DNA of 64,000 bases, from NCBI GenBank assembly GCA_949316495.1, contig OX439005.1, positions 40,112,682-40,176,681 of the forward strand, in the 5' to 3' direction. This DNA is from Amphiduros pacificus. Lineage: Eukaryota > Annelida > Polychaeta > Phyllodocida > Hesionidae. The first letter of the stretch is position 1. Every line of letters starts with the position of its first letter. The notes under the pieces were generated by a model. The model was not told the origin of the DNA. It saw only the letters and a list, made by a program, of their open reading frames with translations, and ran no database searches. Of this stretch, positions 1 through 12,900 are shown piece after piece. The position numbers were made by a program, and so were the translations under genes.

Positions 1-950
1 AATGTCAACCCGTAGTTCCAAACTAAAAAAACTGTCAGACGAGTACACTTTCCCTAATGATAGCCCCCCCCCCCTGTCTGTTAGCTAATGATTTTTCAAG
101 TATTGGTAAAATCGTCCTGCTGTCATTTGACTAATATTACTAAATATGAATTGCCCTAACCAAGTACAGTATTGTTTTGTATAAACTCAAAAGAGTTCAT
201 ATCTGTAATCAATAAAACAAATTATGCAATAAATGTTTTGGGTTAGTGATGTTTTGAGTTAAATACATAAGAAATCTAGCAGGAATATCTTACTTTTTCA
301 CATGATAAACTATCTATTAATCTAAAGATCTTTTCTTTCTTACATATAACAAAATATGTTCTGCTGCAAAACATTTTCTATTGGGTATTGATAATCGTTT
401 GGGCCAATTTCTTCTGATGATTAACAGAACTTGTCTATAATTGAAATAAGAATTTCTGACATGTAGAATACAATAGGACCTTTCAGGAAAAAAGGAATTC
501 ATATCTTTTTTTATTTTATGTTATCAAACTCACAAAAATAACTATTTACAGACACATATTGTGTTATCGATTCCTTATGAAAATATCATAGATGGGGTTT
601 AGACATGTACATGAATTTGAGTTATAAGACTGGTATTTGTATATGTGCACAACTGCTTTCTGTTGCCTTTCTTTTTCTACAACTATCACCCTTTCTTGGC
701 CCTTTTAGCTGTCCACAACAAAGGGTTATGGGACCCAGGCAACGTGCAAAACACCCAGAACAGTTGCAAGTGTATACATAATAATGGGAACAATTAAAAT
801 TGCATGATTCTGTATCTGCATTAAGAGGTCAGGTTACCTCACACTACCGCTGGATCAGCAAAGAGGTGATAAAAGAGAGGCTGCAAACAAACTGCACGTT
901 TAATATGATCATACAATATATCTTGAAGACATACGGCCTGAGACACCACC
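1..950. other. 5' region of K2P-A, no gene seen
   Basis: AT-rich, with one run of 13 C at 66. The promoter and any non-coding first exon of K2P-A should lie here, but I see no clear TATA or initiator signal. The short open frames are not convincing. Confidence 0.5.
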
Positions 951-3900
951 ATGGTAACATGTAAGGCACTGCTCTTGTTGGCCTTGGCAACGATTGTGTA
1001 TACGGTGCTTGGGGGACTGGTTTTTCATGCCCTTGAGGATGGACAGCAGGATACTGCAATGTTGCAGACGGATACATATCTCAGAGAATTCCTTGGTAAG
1101 TGATTATTATGATAAAACTAAATGTGACTCCTTCAAGTTTATAAATCAATGTTAATAAACCAATATAATTACCTAATATTTATAACCCTGACATCCCATC
1201 CCTTACACAGTAAGAAGACACCCGTGTGGGTTATTTATTTAGTATTCAGATTATCGCGAATAAGACAAATGATTATTAGACTCTATATATATATGTTCTT
1301 GCCATTAAAGAAACTTAATTACATTTTAGAAGAAACACGCCTTTAAAAGTTCATTATTTCAGCACTGTTCAGATTATATCAGGTCTAATATTTCAGTTTA
1401 AAGTGTCCCTTCTCCCGAGACAGACCTACTGTAACATGCTGCCTTTTATAGCTGGAGGTATGGAACCTGAATTTTGGTTTACAAAAATGACAATTAATTT
1501 CATGTATGATTCGAATCCATGAGTGATAATATGACACAAATGTATTAAATCTGTTCATGACAATCTGTTCTTGACAATCTGTTCATTCCGTTTATTGAAA
1601 TCTTTTGCAAATTGTTCGCTGCTTTGCTCTGATTGGTCAATTTTATAAACACGTGATGTAACAGGTGTGTATATCGCTCAAATAGAACCCCGAAATGAAG
1701 TTTTTAGCTTCTGTATAAAGTATACATTCTTTATATTTTCTACGTTTGAAAAATAAATATATTTTACAGAATATTATTAACAAATATGTAAAACAGTATG
1801 TAATATAGCAGTAAAACCTTTACGAAACGACTTACAACCCGACACTGTTGGGGGCCGACAGTGGCGCTATCCCGCCAGTCACTGCATACCCAATCAGGTG
1901 TCACAAATTATTTTGACCGAACACAATAACTGCAAATGCATTCGCTGCTCTGCCCCATTCAATTTTAATTCCCCACACTGGTTTCAAGGAGTTCCCTCTC
2001 AATGTATGGTATTCTCTCTGAAGGGAATGAATAACACGCCATGGTCAAGCTTTTACTTGACCTCAAAAATCTACTTCTTTTTAAATCAATGTATTTTGTG
2101 TATGTAATCCTAATCATATCAGTCGAAAATAGAGTTTGAGTGTTCAATATATCTTTTAAAGTAGTCTTGTGTGCAAAAAACATTAAATTTGATCTGTTTT
2201 ATACTAGCAGTTAAACGATTCCTTATCAATTTTTCATTTTTATACATTTCTTCTTGATCTTTTTTTTTCTACTCTAATTTGATCAATAATCCAGGGAACA
2301 TTATTCTACGGAATACAATTGCTTTGTGGTTAGGAACTCTCTCCATTTATGTAAATCTTAAGTGGAGGAAGCTTACATTCACCTATCTTAAGGGTGATCG
2401 TAATGTGGAGGGGGATATTGATAATATCTGGTAGAAAAGTAAATCATTTATATATTTGTCTTGCCCAAGTATGAAAAAAAGTGTAGGATACCGACTTTAG
2501 GGGCTTACTCAAACATAACTGGAGATTGAACTTTTGTTACATGTGTTTTATAAGTGAACAAAACAAAAAGGCTGTACAAAAAGATAGCAATGGTACATAA
2601 TAATCAGTACATGTAAATCATAGCTATTGTAACAATTATCGACTAGATATTGTATGAAAATATAAATATTAATATGTAAAGATAATCACTATGCTTTACT
2701 CCAAGTAATTACTTGCTGACTGAATGAAAGTCTTTATCATTAATTGTCCTTGTAGATAAATCTCTATTTCCATTTATATATATAAATTATTTTATTCATT
2801 CACATTTCACATTAAAATGGAATAGAGTATTGTTTACATTAAATACAGGTTAAAAATTATTCACATTAGTTTTCACAGACTTCATTTAAAATGTCTTCCA
2901 TATTTGAAACATTAAAACCAGCTATCATCTTGCTACTACAAATACATTCTCTCATTTCCATTATAAGAGAAAGCGCTATGTGATCATGATCCGTACACTC
3001 ATCGATGTATGCATGCTTGAGCATCCCATGCCCACTTGTCATCACTTCACTGACCTCTGCCTTCAGTCTCTTAGCAATAACTCTCACATTCCTGCCAATC
3101 ACACTTTTCGCTGTTCCAGCACATAGGCTCGCCATAAATGCTGTTCTGCTATTATCACTCTTGATCATAGTTTGGATCATCTTGAGAGAGCGTCTATAGA
3201 TTTGATCCATGTCGCTACATGTGCCTAGTAGATGTGGGAGGTACCTTGTGTGTGTCCTGTACGGCAGCCTCAGTAGTCTTCTCACACACCGATTCCAGGT
3301 TCTCTGAAAACTCTCCACTTCTCTGTCTGTGAGGTCCCAGGCCTGGGCACCATAGAAGTGAGCACACTGAGAGTTAAAGACACTTGCCAACACCAGGTCA
3401 CTACTCCTCGCCAATGTGGCTAACACTGTGTTCACTCGGCCTATCAGATCACCCTTCTTCTCACGTATCTCCTTCTTCTCCGACAACGTAGATTCTAAGT
3501 GATTGCCAAGGTGCTCTGTGCTGTCCACCCATGCCAGCGCACTTCCGTTCAGCTCGACCAGTGGTTTCGCCGTTACTGCCCGTCGACTGAAAAGCATACA
3601 CTTGGTCTTGACTGGGTTATACCCGACACTGTACTCCTCCCCAAAACCTTCACAAGAGGCCACCATTGTTCTCAGACCAGATACACTGGGTACAAGTAGG
3701 GTAAGGTCATCTGCGTAACCTAGAGCACCGTAGTAGTGCCTACCCACCCAGCAACCAACTCCACCAGCCTCCAACCTGTTGAGCAGCTCATCCATGTACA
3801 CACAAAACATGAGAGGTGAAATAATTCCCCCCTGACGGATGCCGTTGCATGTCTCAAACACAGTTGAATGATGCCCTCTCCAAACAGTCCTCATTACCTG

Positions 3901-6900
3901 TCTCTGGTATAGGTCAAGCATAGACCGCAATGCCAATGCTGGAACCCCTCTATCGATCAGCAGCTGGAAAAGCTTGTCATGCCTCACACGGTCAAATGCT
4001 TTGGTGGCATCGATGAAGCAGGCATACACTTCGGACTTGTTGTCAAGGTAGTAGTTGACCACTTCTTTCAGCATCAGCGTACACATAGTGGTGCTATGGT
4101 CCTTCTTAAAAGCATACTGCATCTCACTGGTGCTCAGCAGCCTCTGATACCTCATGATCATGATGACGTCTATGAGCTTGGCAATGGACGAGCACAGAGT
4201 GATGCCCCGGTAATTTGTACTAGTACACAGGCTCTCCTTCTTACTTTTTGGGATCGAGGAAATGGTTCCTATCAGAACATCCTTCGGCTGGTAACCATGA
4301 GTTATTATGGTCGTCACCAGCTTCGGGAGTTGCTCCCTCATACCTGCTCCACTCATGATCAGATGGTTGGAGATGAGGCCTCTATCACCATCAGACTTGT
4401 TGGCCTTCAGATAGTCTACAGCATCATTGATGTTCTCCGCTGTGACTACCCTATCCTCCTCCTCATACTGCACACACTGCTGCCGTACATGTATGTTCAC
4501 TCTCTCCATACCTTCAGCACTCGGGGGCACAGAGTTATACAGCTGTCTGTATTTGGAGGCAAAGTTCTCAGCAATGACTGCGGGATCTGATTGGCCATCC
4601 ACAGTATCCGGCAGCCTGTCCCTTGGGTGCATCTTACTCACTTCCTTAAAGAAGTCTCTCGACCTGCTTTCAGCCACTGCCACTACCATCTTCTCATCTC
4701 TCAGCTGGGCCTCTCTCCTCTTGTTTCTTCTATTGGCATACATAAATTGTCTTTTAGCATCTCTCATACAATCATATATCATTCCTACCGAGGGCTTGCC
4801 ACAGCCAACCCATACATTATGCCACCATAAACACTCATCTTTGTATGGTTTCACATCCTCACTCCACCCAGGCCGGTTCCTCGACTGCTTCTTGACACGT
4901 GGGAACACAGCATCTGCACTAAGGCAACAGTCTATAAGCTCTGAACACCAACTGTCTATCTGATCTCTATGTGCACCACTCTCACACATGACATCACTAC
5001 AACATGCCACATCATAGTCTTTAAGCTCAGAGATCAACTTCTGCTGCCTTTGCTGGTACTGCTTGGTGTGGATCTCAGTCACTCTGTGCCAGCAGATGGC
5101 GGGCTCGGGCTGCGGGTCCTCCTCTACCTCCACGGGCCGCCTCACTGTCTCTATACTCAGGTCCATAATCACCGGCAGATGCTTGGATGGATTCAAAGCA
5201 TGCTCACATCTCTGAATGCACAGAACAGAATCACATAGCGCATAATGTACATTAAAATGGTCTATACATGACTTAGCTTCATTTGCACAATCATAATATG
5301 TATACCCTTTTTCTGCAACAGGTAGATCAAGAGTATGTATAAAATTGAGTCTCTGTAAAAAGTCTTTAAAATAAACATCATGCGCATTATGGCGACTAAA
5401 ATCTAAGTTCATATCACCACCAAATACAACTCTGGCACAATTACTCTTTTCAATAAAAAGTTCTATACAATCAAGTGTCTGGATAAAATCAATATCAACA
5501 TGAGTCTTTCTATGATTATCAACAGGCATATACATATTAATACATAGCAATCTTTCATTTCTATATTTAATTTCAACAGCACATGCTCTATTAGTATCTT
5601 CAATGGTTAAGAATTGTACACAATCCATCATATCCTTCTTCCATAATATACCAAGGCCACCATGTGGTCTACCCCTTGATAACTCACCATCCCGTACAGC
5701 TGATACACCATTTGCCATGTATTGACTGCTGATGTTCCGCAATATGGTATTTTTGTTGGAGTTCAATAGCCAAGTCTCTTGTATGAATATAATGTCAGGA
5801 TCTTTATCTGCAATCATTTCATTTAAGAAGTCCTGCTTATCACTGGCCATTCCAGTGCTATTGTATGTCATTATTCTGAGATTGTTCTTCATAATTGATT
5901 TTCAGTAACTTTTTGCTTGCGTGTAAACCACCTCTTAAAGAAAATTCTTTTCGGCCAGAAATCATGTGACAGAATCACATCATGATGCTTATATTGAAAT
6001 GTCAGTAGAAATCGCTTTGTACTCCAACCTTCGGTACTAATGTCCTCTACACTCAATGGATTCATTTCAGTGTCCTTACCTTCAACATACCTTGTAATGT
6101 CAGTAGCACTAAGAGAAGGGCTCACATTTGTTATCTGGACCTGAAATGTCTCTGGGCCAGCCAAGAGAAGGTCTGAGTCATCTGCAGTACCAACTGCTTT
6201 CACATCCTTTTTACGATCTAATGCACTATTATTGCCTTTCTTTTTACCTCTATTTGGCCTTCTGTTGTTATTTGGCCCGACAGTCTGAAAGTTCTCACCA
6301 TCTGTAGCTTCATTGCCACGCATAGCTGTCCCAGGTTTCGGCTGATGTCTTCTCGTCACTGCAGTGACATACCTTCGCTGGGTACCATCCCTGTCTGTGT
6401 TCTGCACCTCCTCAACACCAGGTGGCACTGGGAGGCCTCCATGCTCCGTATCATTTGGGGCTACTGTCCCCCTCTGCTGGCCCTGCTGCTTTCCTGCACT
6501 GCCAGTGGCCTGCGAGTCTGCATCAGAGACCCTTGGAGTGGCCCCCTGGCTGGAGCCCCCAACTGCACTGCTCGTACCATCCCTCTGAACGCTAACAACC
6601 TGAGACTCCTTCATATCACTTATATTCTTTCTGTTTTGTGCCACATCACTAATCACGCTTGTAAGAGTTTCCTGCAGTTTCCGTAACTGCCTCTGATGAG
6701 CAGATATATCCTGGTACATAGACATCATGTTCCCAGATTCTTCGGGACCACCTGGTATCCTCGCTCCATCATCGCTCACAAATCTAGGCGTTATCACTTC
6801 ACTCTGATTGACATTGTCCAAAGCCTTAAACATGTCTAGGATGTCATCTATCATAACATCACTGGCTGGCCTATTTGGTGAGTCTTTTCTCCCATGAAAA

Positions 6901-9900
6901 AACTGACCATCAGGGATGATATCCTTCACACTGTCAATCATAGCCTGTCTAGCCTCATCTACATCATCTGCTGAGAATGCACTCAGCACAGCTGATTTGA
7001 TCAGCAGCCCAGCTGCCCTTGATCTGTATGTGTTTACATATCATAATTACATATCATAATTTATTATGAAATATTCATATTCAGATGCATTATATGCATT
7101 AAGTGAATCTTGTATCACTAAATCATGTCAGATTACTGATCATGTAATTGTACCAGATTATACTAGAGTCCTTTCATCAATGTTCATCAAGAATCATATT
7201 TCATGCAATACATTGTATCATAATTCATAAATCATATAATCAATTGTACCCTTTATTACCAAATATTCTCAGAGTATAGTAGCCACTATATGAATAATAA
7301 CTATTAATAATAACCATTGTGAATAACCATAAGTAATACTTTGGATTAATTGAAGTTTTATATTTTCTACTGCCAAATGCATAGAAGCTGAAATAAATCA
7401 CATTGAGACAATGTGCTGCACTATTGTGAATTTATAAAATGAACTAAGATCCTTACCCCTTAAGGGGGGCCACGGGCCGTGGCGCAGTTGGTTAGGGCGC
7501 CAGCTTATTAGCACCAGTTCCTCTGTGGTGATCCAAAGGTCGTGGGTTCGAACCCCGGCCGTGCCGGGATTGAACTCATGATACAATTTCCCACATGAGC
7601 TGAGGCCTGTGCCAAAGGGTTAACCCGTTGTCCTTGTAAATCTGTGACCGGGTGGGTTGTCATGTCAAGGAACTGCGACATGACAATTCAGTGAGGCAGC
7701 ACTATATCTGCTACAAGTAGGTCTCATCACGAAATAACTGAAATAATGTTAAAAGTGATGTAAAATCCCAAACCAAAAAAATTACCCCTTAAGGGCCTTT
7801 TATGTGCTCCACTGCATCATTGGTGGGTGGTGGTGGTGGCTCCTGTCCCCCTCTGAGATTGAATAACAGGTGTTAGTTAAATGTGCAACAAATAGTTTTC
7901 ATTTTCCCCTCCCAATTCCCCACTTGGTTTCAGGCTAAGTTTCACATTAGACCATTAGTAAGAATTGTCAAGTTCAACATAGATGCAACATAAATTCATC
8001 AGTTTGTGAAATCATGAATTTAAGTTGAGAATTCTTACTTGCAACAAAATTTACCTTCAAGCTACATTTTAAATACAAAATCAGATTCAGAGCAAATTTA
8101 ATTCCTGCCTTTGCATTTCCATGTGAGAATTGTATTTTGTGTTGAATTTCCAATTAAAATAAATTGAAATAAAACCTGTATCAAATCCTAGAATTCCTAT
8201 TTTACCTAGTTCCTATTTTACCTAGTTCCTATTTTACACACTATTGCTATAATTCATATGGTGCCTTGAATTCCATATTATCCGGCCTAACGCTGCTAAC
8301 GAGCACACATAATATAGATAAAATGAACCATACTCCTGACTGGGTCACAATCCTTAATGGGTCACAATCCTGACTGGGTCACAGACCATGAACCAACAGA
8401 AAATAATTCTAAACTGTCTGGAAAATAATTCTAAACTGCCTGCTAAATTCTACACTGCCTAAATATTGTCAACACTATCTAAATAAATTCACCTATTTTA
8501 CTGATCAACATGTGAAGCCTTGGCAGTGGGTCCCAGCAGTAGAAAGTACTAGAAGTCTGGTGGTGGGGACATGGCTCCTACATGGCTCCTACCCTCTCTG
8601 GGCATGTCTGGCTATTGCCGTGAGCAATTTCCAAACATTTTATAGGTAATTGTGCTATCACGTGGGCTACGCCTGCGACAGTGAGGCACTTTCTGAGTAA
8701 ATTTCAGCCTTGACCTTGTCAACAAAACCACCAACGTGGTTCTGTGCCAAACTCTCCGAAATTCTGCATGAATCATGGTCTACAAGGCTTCAAAAGCACC
8801 AAATTGTGGGTAAGTTGCGTGTATTTCACTGTACTGAAGTGGATCTGTGTCCAGAAACATTCAGAATGTGCAGACTTGCCGGGAATTTAGCTAAAATAGC
8901 CATTCTGATCGTGGAGTTCCGTCCAAACTCTGTCAAAACATCCCAGTAGTAGCGAGGCAGGGATTTGACCCGAAATCCTGCTATACTACAAAAGGATGCT
9001 TTTTATTCCCACTTGGAAATTAATGGCCCATCCCTATTTTGGTATACATGTCACTAACATCTTTACTCATTTGTTGTTTTACTTACTTTCTAATCATAAC
9101 AATGACATAAATGATCATGTAATATAGCATGTGACAAAATATTTGACTCAGTTCTTAGCAGTGGTCTCACTGTAGCGAACAGGCCAAGTGGTGAAAGTGG
9201 AAAATTTGGGTGGATAATGTGGACGTTTGGAATGAGTTCGGAAGTCTATGCAATTCAAATGCTTTGTTCATATCTCCTTCTAAAGTCATACGCTGAGGGT
9301 TCAGAACAGTACGCAACTCCGCTTGGCCTGTTTACTATAGTAAGACTAAGCCTTTATTGGCTGATATAATGAAGCTTGTACATACTGACTATGGTCTCCC
9401 AGAACTTTGAGACCAAGCCTTTATTGGCTGATATAATGAAGCTTGTACATACTGACTATGGTCTCCCAGAACTTTGAGACCAGGCCTTTATTGGCTGATA
9501 TAATGAAGCTTATACATACTGACTATGGTCTCCCAGAACTTTGAGACCAAGCCTTTATTGGCTGATATAATGAAGCTTGTACACACTGACTATGGTCTCC
9601 CAGAACTTTGAGACCAAGCCTTTATTGGCTGATATAATGAAGCTTGTACATACTGACTATGGTCTCCCAGAACTTTGAGACCAGGCCTTTATTGGCTGAT
9701 ATAATGAAGCTTGTACATACTGACTATGGTCTCCCAGAACTTTGAGACCAAGCCTTTATTGGCTGATATAATGAAGCTTGTACATACTGACTATGGTCTC
9801 CCAGAACTTTGAGACCAGGCCTTTATTGGCTGATATAATGAAGCTTGTACATACTGACTATGGTCTCCCAGAACTTTGAGACCAGGCCTTTATTGGCTGA

Positions 9901-12900
9901 TATAATGAAGCTTGTACATACTGACTATGGTCTCCCAGAACTTTGAGACCAGGCCTTTATTGGCTGATATAATGAAGCTTGTACATACTGACTATGGTCT
10001 CCCAGAACTTTGAGACCAAGCCTTTATTGGCTGATATAATGAAGCTTGTACACACTGACTATGGTCTCCCAGAACTTTGAGACCAAGCCTTTATTGGCTG
10101 ATATAATGAAGCTTGTACACACTGACTATGGTCTCCCAGAACTTTGAGACCAAGCCTTTATTGGCTGATATAATGAAGCTTGTACATACTGACTATGGTC
10201 TCCCAGAACTTTGAGACCAAGCCTTCATTGGCTGATATAATGAAGCTTGTACATACTGACTATGGTCTCCCAGAACTTTGAGACCAGGCCTTTATTGGCT
10301 GATATAATGAAGCTTGTACATACTGACTATGGTCTCCCAGAACTTTGAGACCAGGCCTTTATTGGCTGATATAATGAAGCTTGTACACACTGACTATGGT
10401 CTCCTAGAACTTTGAGACCAGGCCTTTATTGGCTGATATAATGAAGCTTGTACACACTGACTATGGTCTCCCAGAACTTTAAGACCAAGCCTTTATTGGC
10501 TGATATAATGAAGCTTGTACACACTGACTATGGTCTCCCAGAACTTTGAGACCAAGCCTTTATTGGCTGATATAATGAAGCTTGTACACACTGACTATGG
10601 TCTCCCAGAACTTTGAGACCAAGCCTTTATAGGCTGATATAATGAAGCTTGTATATACTGACTATGGTCTCCCAGAACTTTGAGACCAAGCCTTTATTGG
10701 CTGATATAATGAAGCTTGTACATACTGACTATGGTCTCCCAGAACTTTGAGACCAAGCCTTTATTGGCTGATATAATGAAGCTTGTACACACTGACTATG
10801 GTCTCCCAGAACTTTGAGACCAGGCCTTTATTGGCTGATATAATGAAGCTTGTACATACTGACTATGGTCTCCCAGAACTTTGAGACCAAGCCTTTATTG
10901 GCTGATATAATGAAGCTTGTACATACTGACTATGGTCTCCCAGAACTTTGAGACCAAGCCTTTATTGGCTGATATAATGAAGCTTGTACATACTGACTAT
11001 GGTCTCCCAGAACTTTGAGACCAAGCCTTTATAGGCTGATATAATGAAGCTTGTACATACTGACTATGGTCTCCCAGAACTTTGAGACCAAGCCTTTATA
11101 GGCTGATATAATGAAGCTTGTACACACTGACTATGGTCTCCCAGAACTTTGAGACCAAGACTTTATTGGCTGATATAATGAAGCTTGTACATACTGACTA
11201 TGGTCTCCCAGAACTTTGAGACCAAGCCTTTATTGGCTGATATAATGAAGCTTGTACATACTGACTATGGTCTCCCAGAACTTTGAGACCAAGCCTTCAT
11301 TGGCTGATATAATGAAGCTTGTACATACTGACTATGGTCTCCCAGAACTTTGAGACCAGGCCTTTATTGGCTGATATAATGAAGCTTGTACATACTGACT
11401 ATGGTCTCCCAGAACTTTGAGACCAGGCCTTTATTGGCTGATATAATGAAGCTTGTACACACTGACTATGGTCTCCTAGAACTTTGAGACCAGGCCTTTA
11501 TTGGCTGATATAATGAAGCTTGTACACACTGACTATGGTCTCCCAGAACTTTGAGACCAAGCCTTTATTGGCTGATATAATGAAGCTTGTACATACTGAC
11601 TATGGTCTCCCAGAACTTTGAGACCAAGCCTTTATTGGCTGATATAATGAAGCTTGTACATACTGACTATGGTCTCCCAGAACTTTGAGACCAAGCCTTT
11701 ATAGGCTGATATAATGAAGCTTGTACATACTGACTATGGTCTCCCAGAACTTTGAGACCAAGCCAATAAAGGCAGATATAATGAAGCTTGTACATACTGA
11801 CTATGGTCTCCCAGAACTTTGAGACCAGGCCTTTATTGGCTGATATAATGAAGCTTGTACATACTGACTATGGTCTCCCAGAACTTTGAGACCAAGCCTT
11901 TATTGGCTGATATAATGAAGCTTGTACATACTGACTATGGTCTCCCAGAACTTTGAGACCAAGCCTTTATTGGCTGATATAATGAAGCTTGTACATACTG
12001 ACTATGGTCTCCCAGAACTTTGAGACCAAGCCTTTATAGGCTGATATAATGAAGCTTGTATATACTGACTATGGTCTCCCAGAACTTTGAGACCAAGCCT
12101 TTATTGGCTGATATAATGAAGCTTGTACAAACTGACTATGGTCTCCCAGAACTTTGAGACCAAGCCTTTATTGGCTGATATAATGAAGCTTGTACACACT
12201 GACTATGGTCTCCCAGAACTTTGAGACCAAGCCTTTATTGGCTGATATAATGAAGCTTGTACATACTGACTATGGTCTCCCAGAACTTTGAGACCAAGCC
12301 TTTATAGGCTGATATAATGAAGCTTGTACAAACTGACTATGGTCTCCCAGAACTTTGAGACTAAGCCTTTATAGGCTGATATAATGAAGCTTGTACATAC
12401 TGACTATGGTCTTCCAGAACTTTGAGACCAAGCCTTTATTGGCTGATATAATGAAGCTTGTACATACTGACTATGGTCTCCCAGAACTTTGAGACCAAGC
12501 CTTTATTGGCTGATATAATGAAGCTTGTACATACTGACTATGGTCTCCCAGAACTTTGAGACCAAGCCTTTATTGGCTGATATAATGAAGCTTGTACATA
12601 CTGACTATGGTCTCCCAGAACTTTGAGACCAAGCCTTTATTGGCTGATATAATGAAGCTTGTACATACTGACTATGGTCTCCCAGAACTTTGAGACCAGG
12701 CCTTTATTTGCTGATATAATGAAGCTTGTACATACTGACTATGGTCTCCCAGAACTTTGAGACCAAGCCTTTATTGGCTGATATAATGAAGCTTGTACAT
12801 ACTGACTATGGTCTCCCAGAACTTTGAGACCAAGCCTTTATTGGCTGATATAATGAAGCTTGTACATACTGACTATGGTCTCCCAGAACTTTGAGACCAG

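Larger units (their letters stand above)
2866..7020 (-). mobile_element. Non-LTR retrotransposon (LINE) with two open frames
   Basis: The element is on the minus strand inside intron 1 of K2P-A. ORF1 and ORF2 overlap by ATGA, the arrangement used for coupled termination and restart. Both frames are uninterrupted, so it inserted recently or is still competent. There is no ATG upstream of the ORF1 region before an in-frame stop near 7050, so the 5' end may be cut. The 3' end is AT-rich past 2866 and I could not fix its border or a target-site duplication. An AP-type endonuclease plus a reverse transcriptase with YADD and no RNase H suggests the broad CR1/Jockey/I group. Confidence 0.85.

Noticed and set aside
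3979-5238. Plus-strand frames of 79-203 residues
   Set aside because: Antisense shadows of the LINE ORF2.
7475-7560. A tRNA gene at the SINE head
   Set aside because: Flanked by a SINE body and a 14-bp target duplication, so part of a mobile element.
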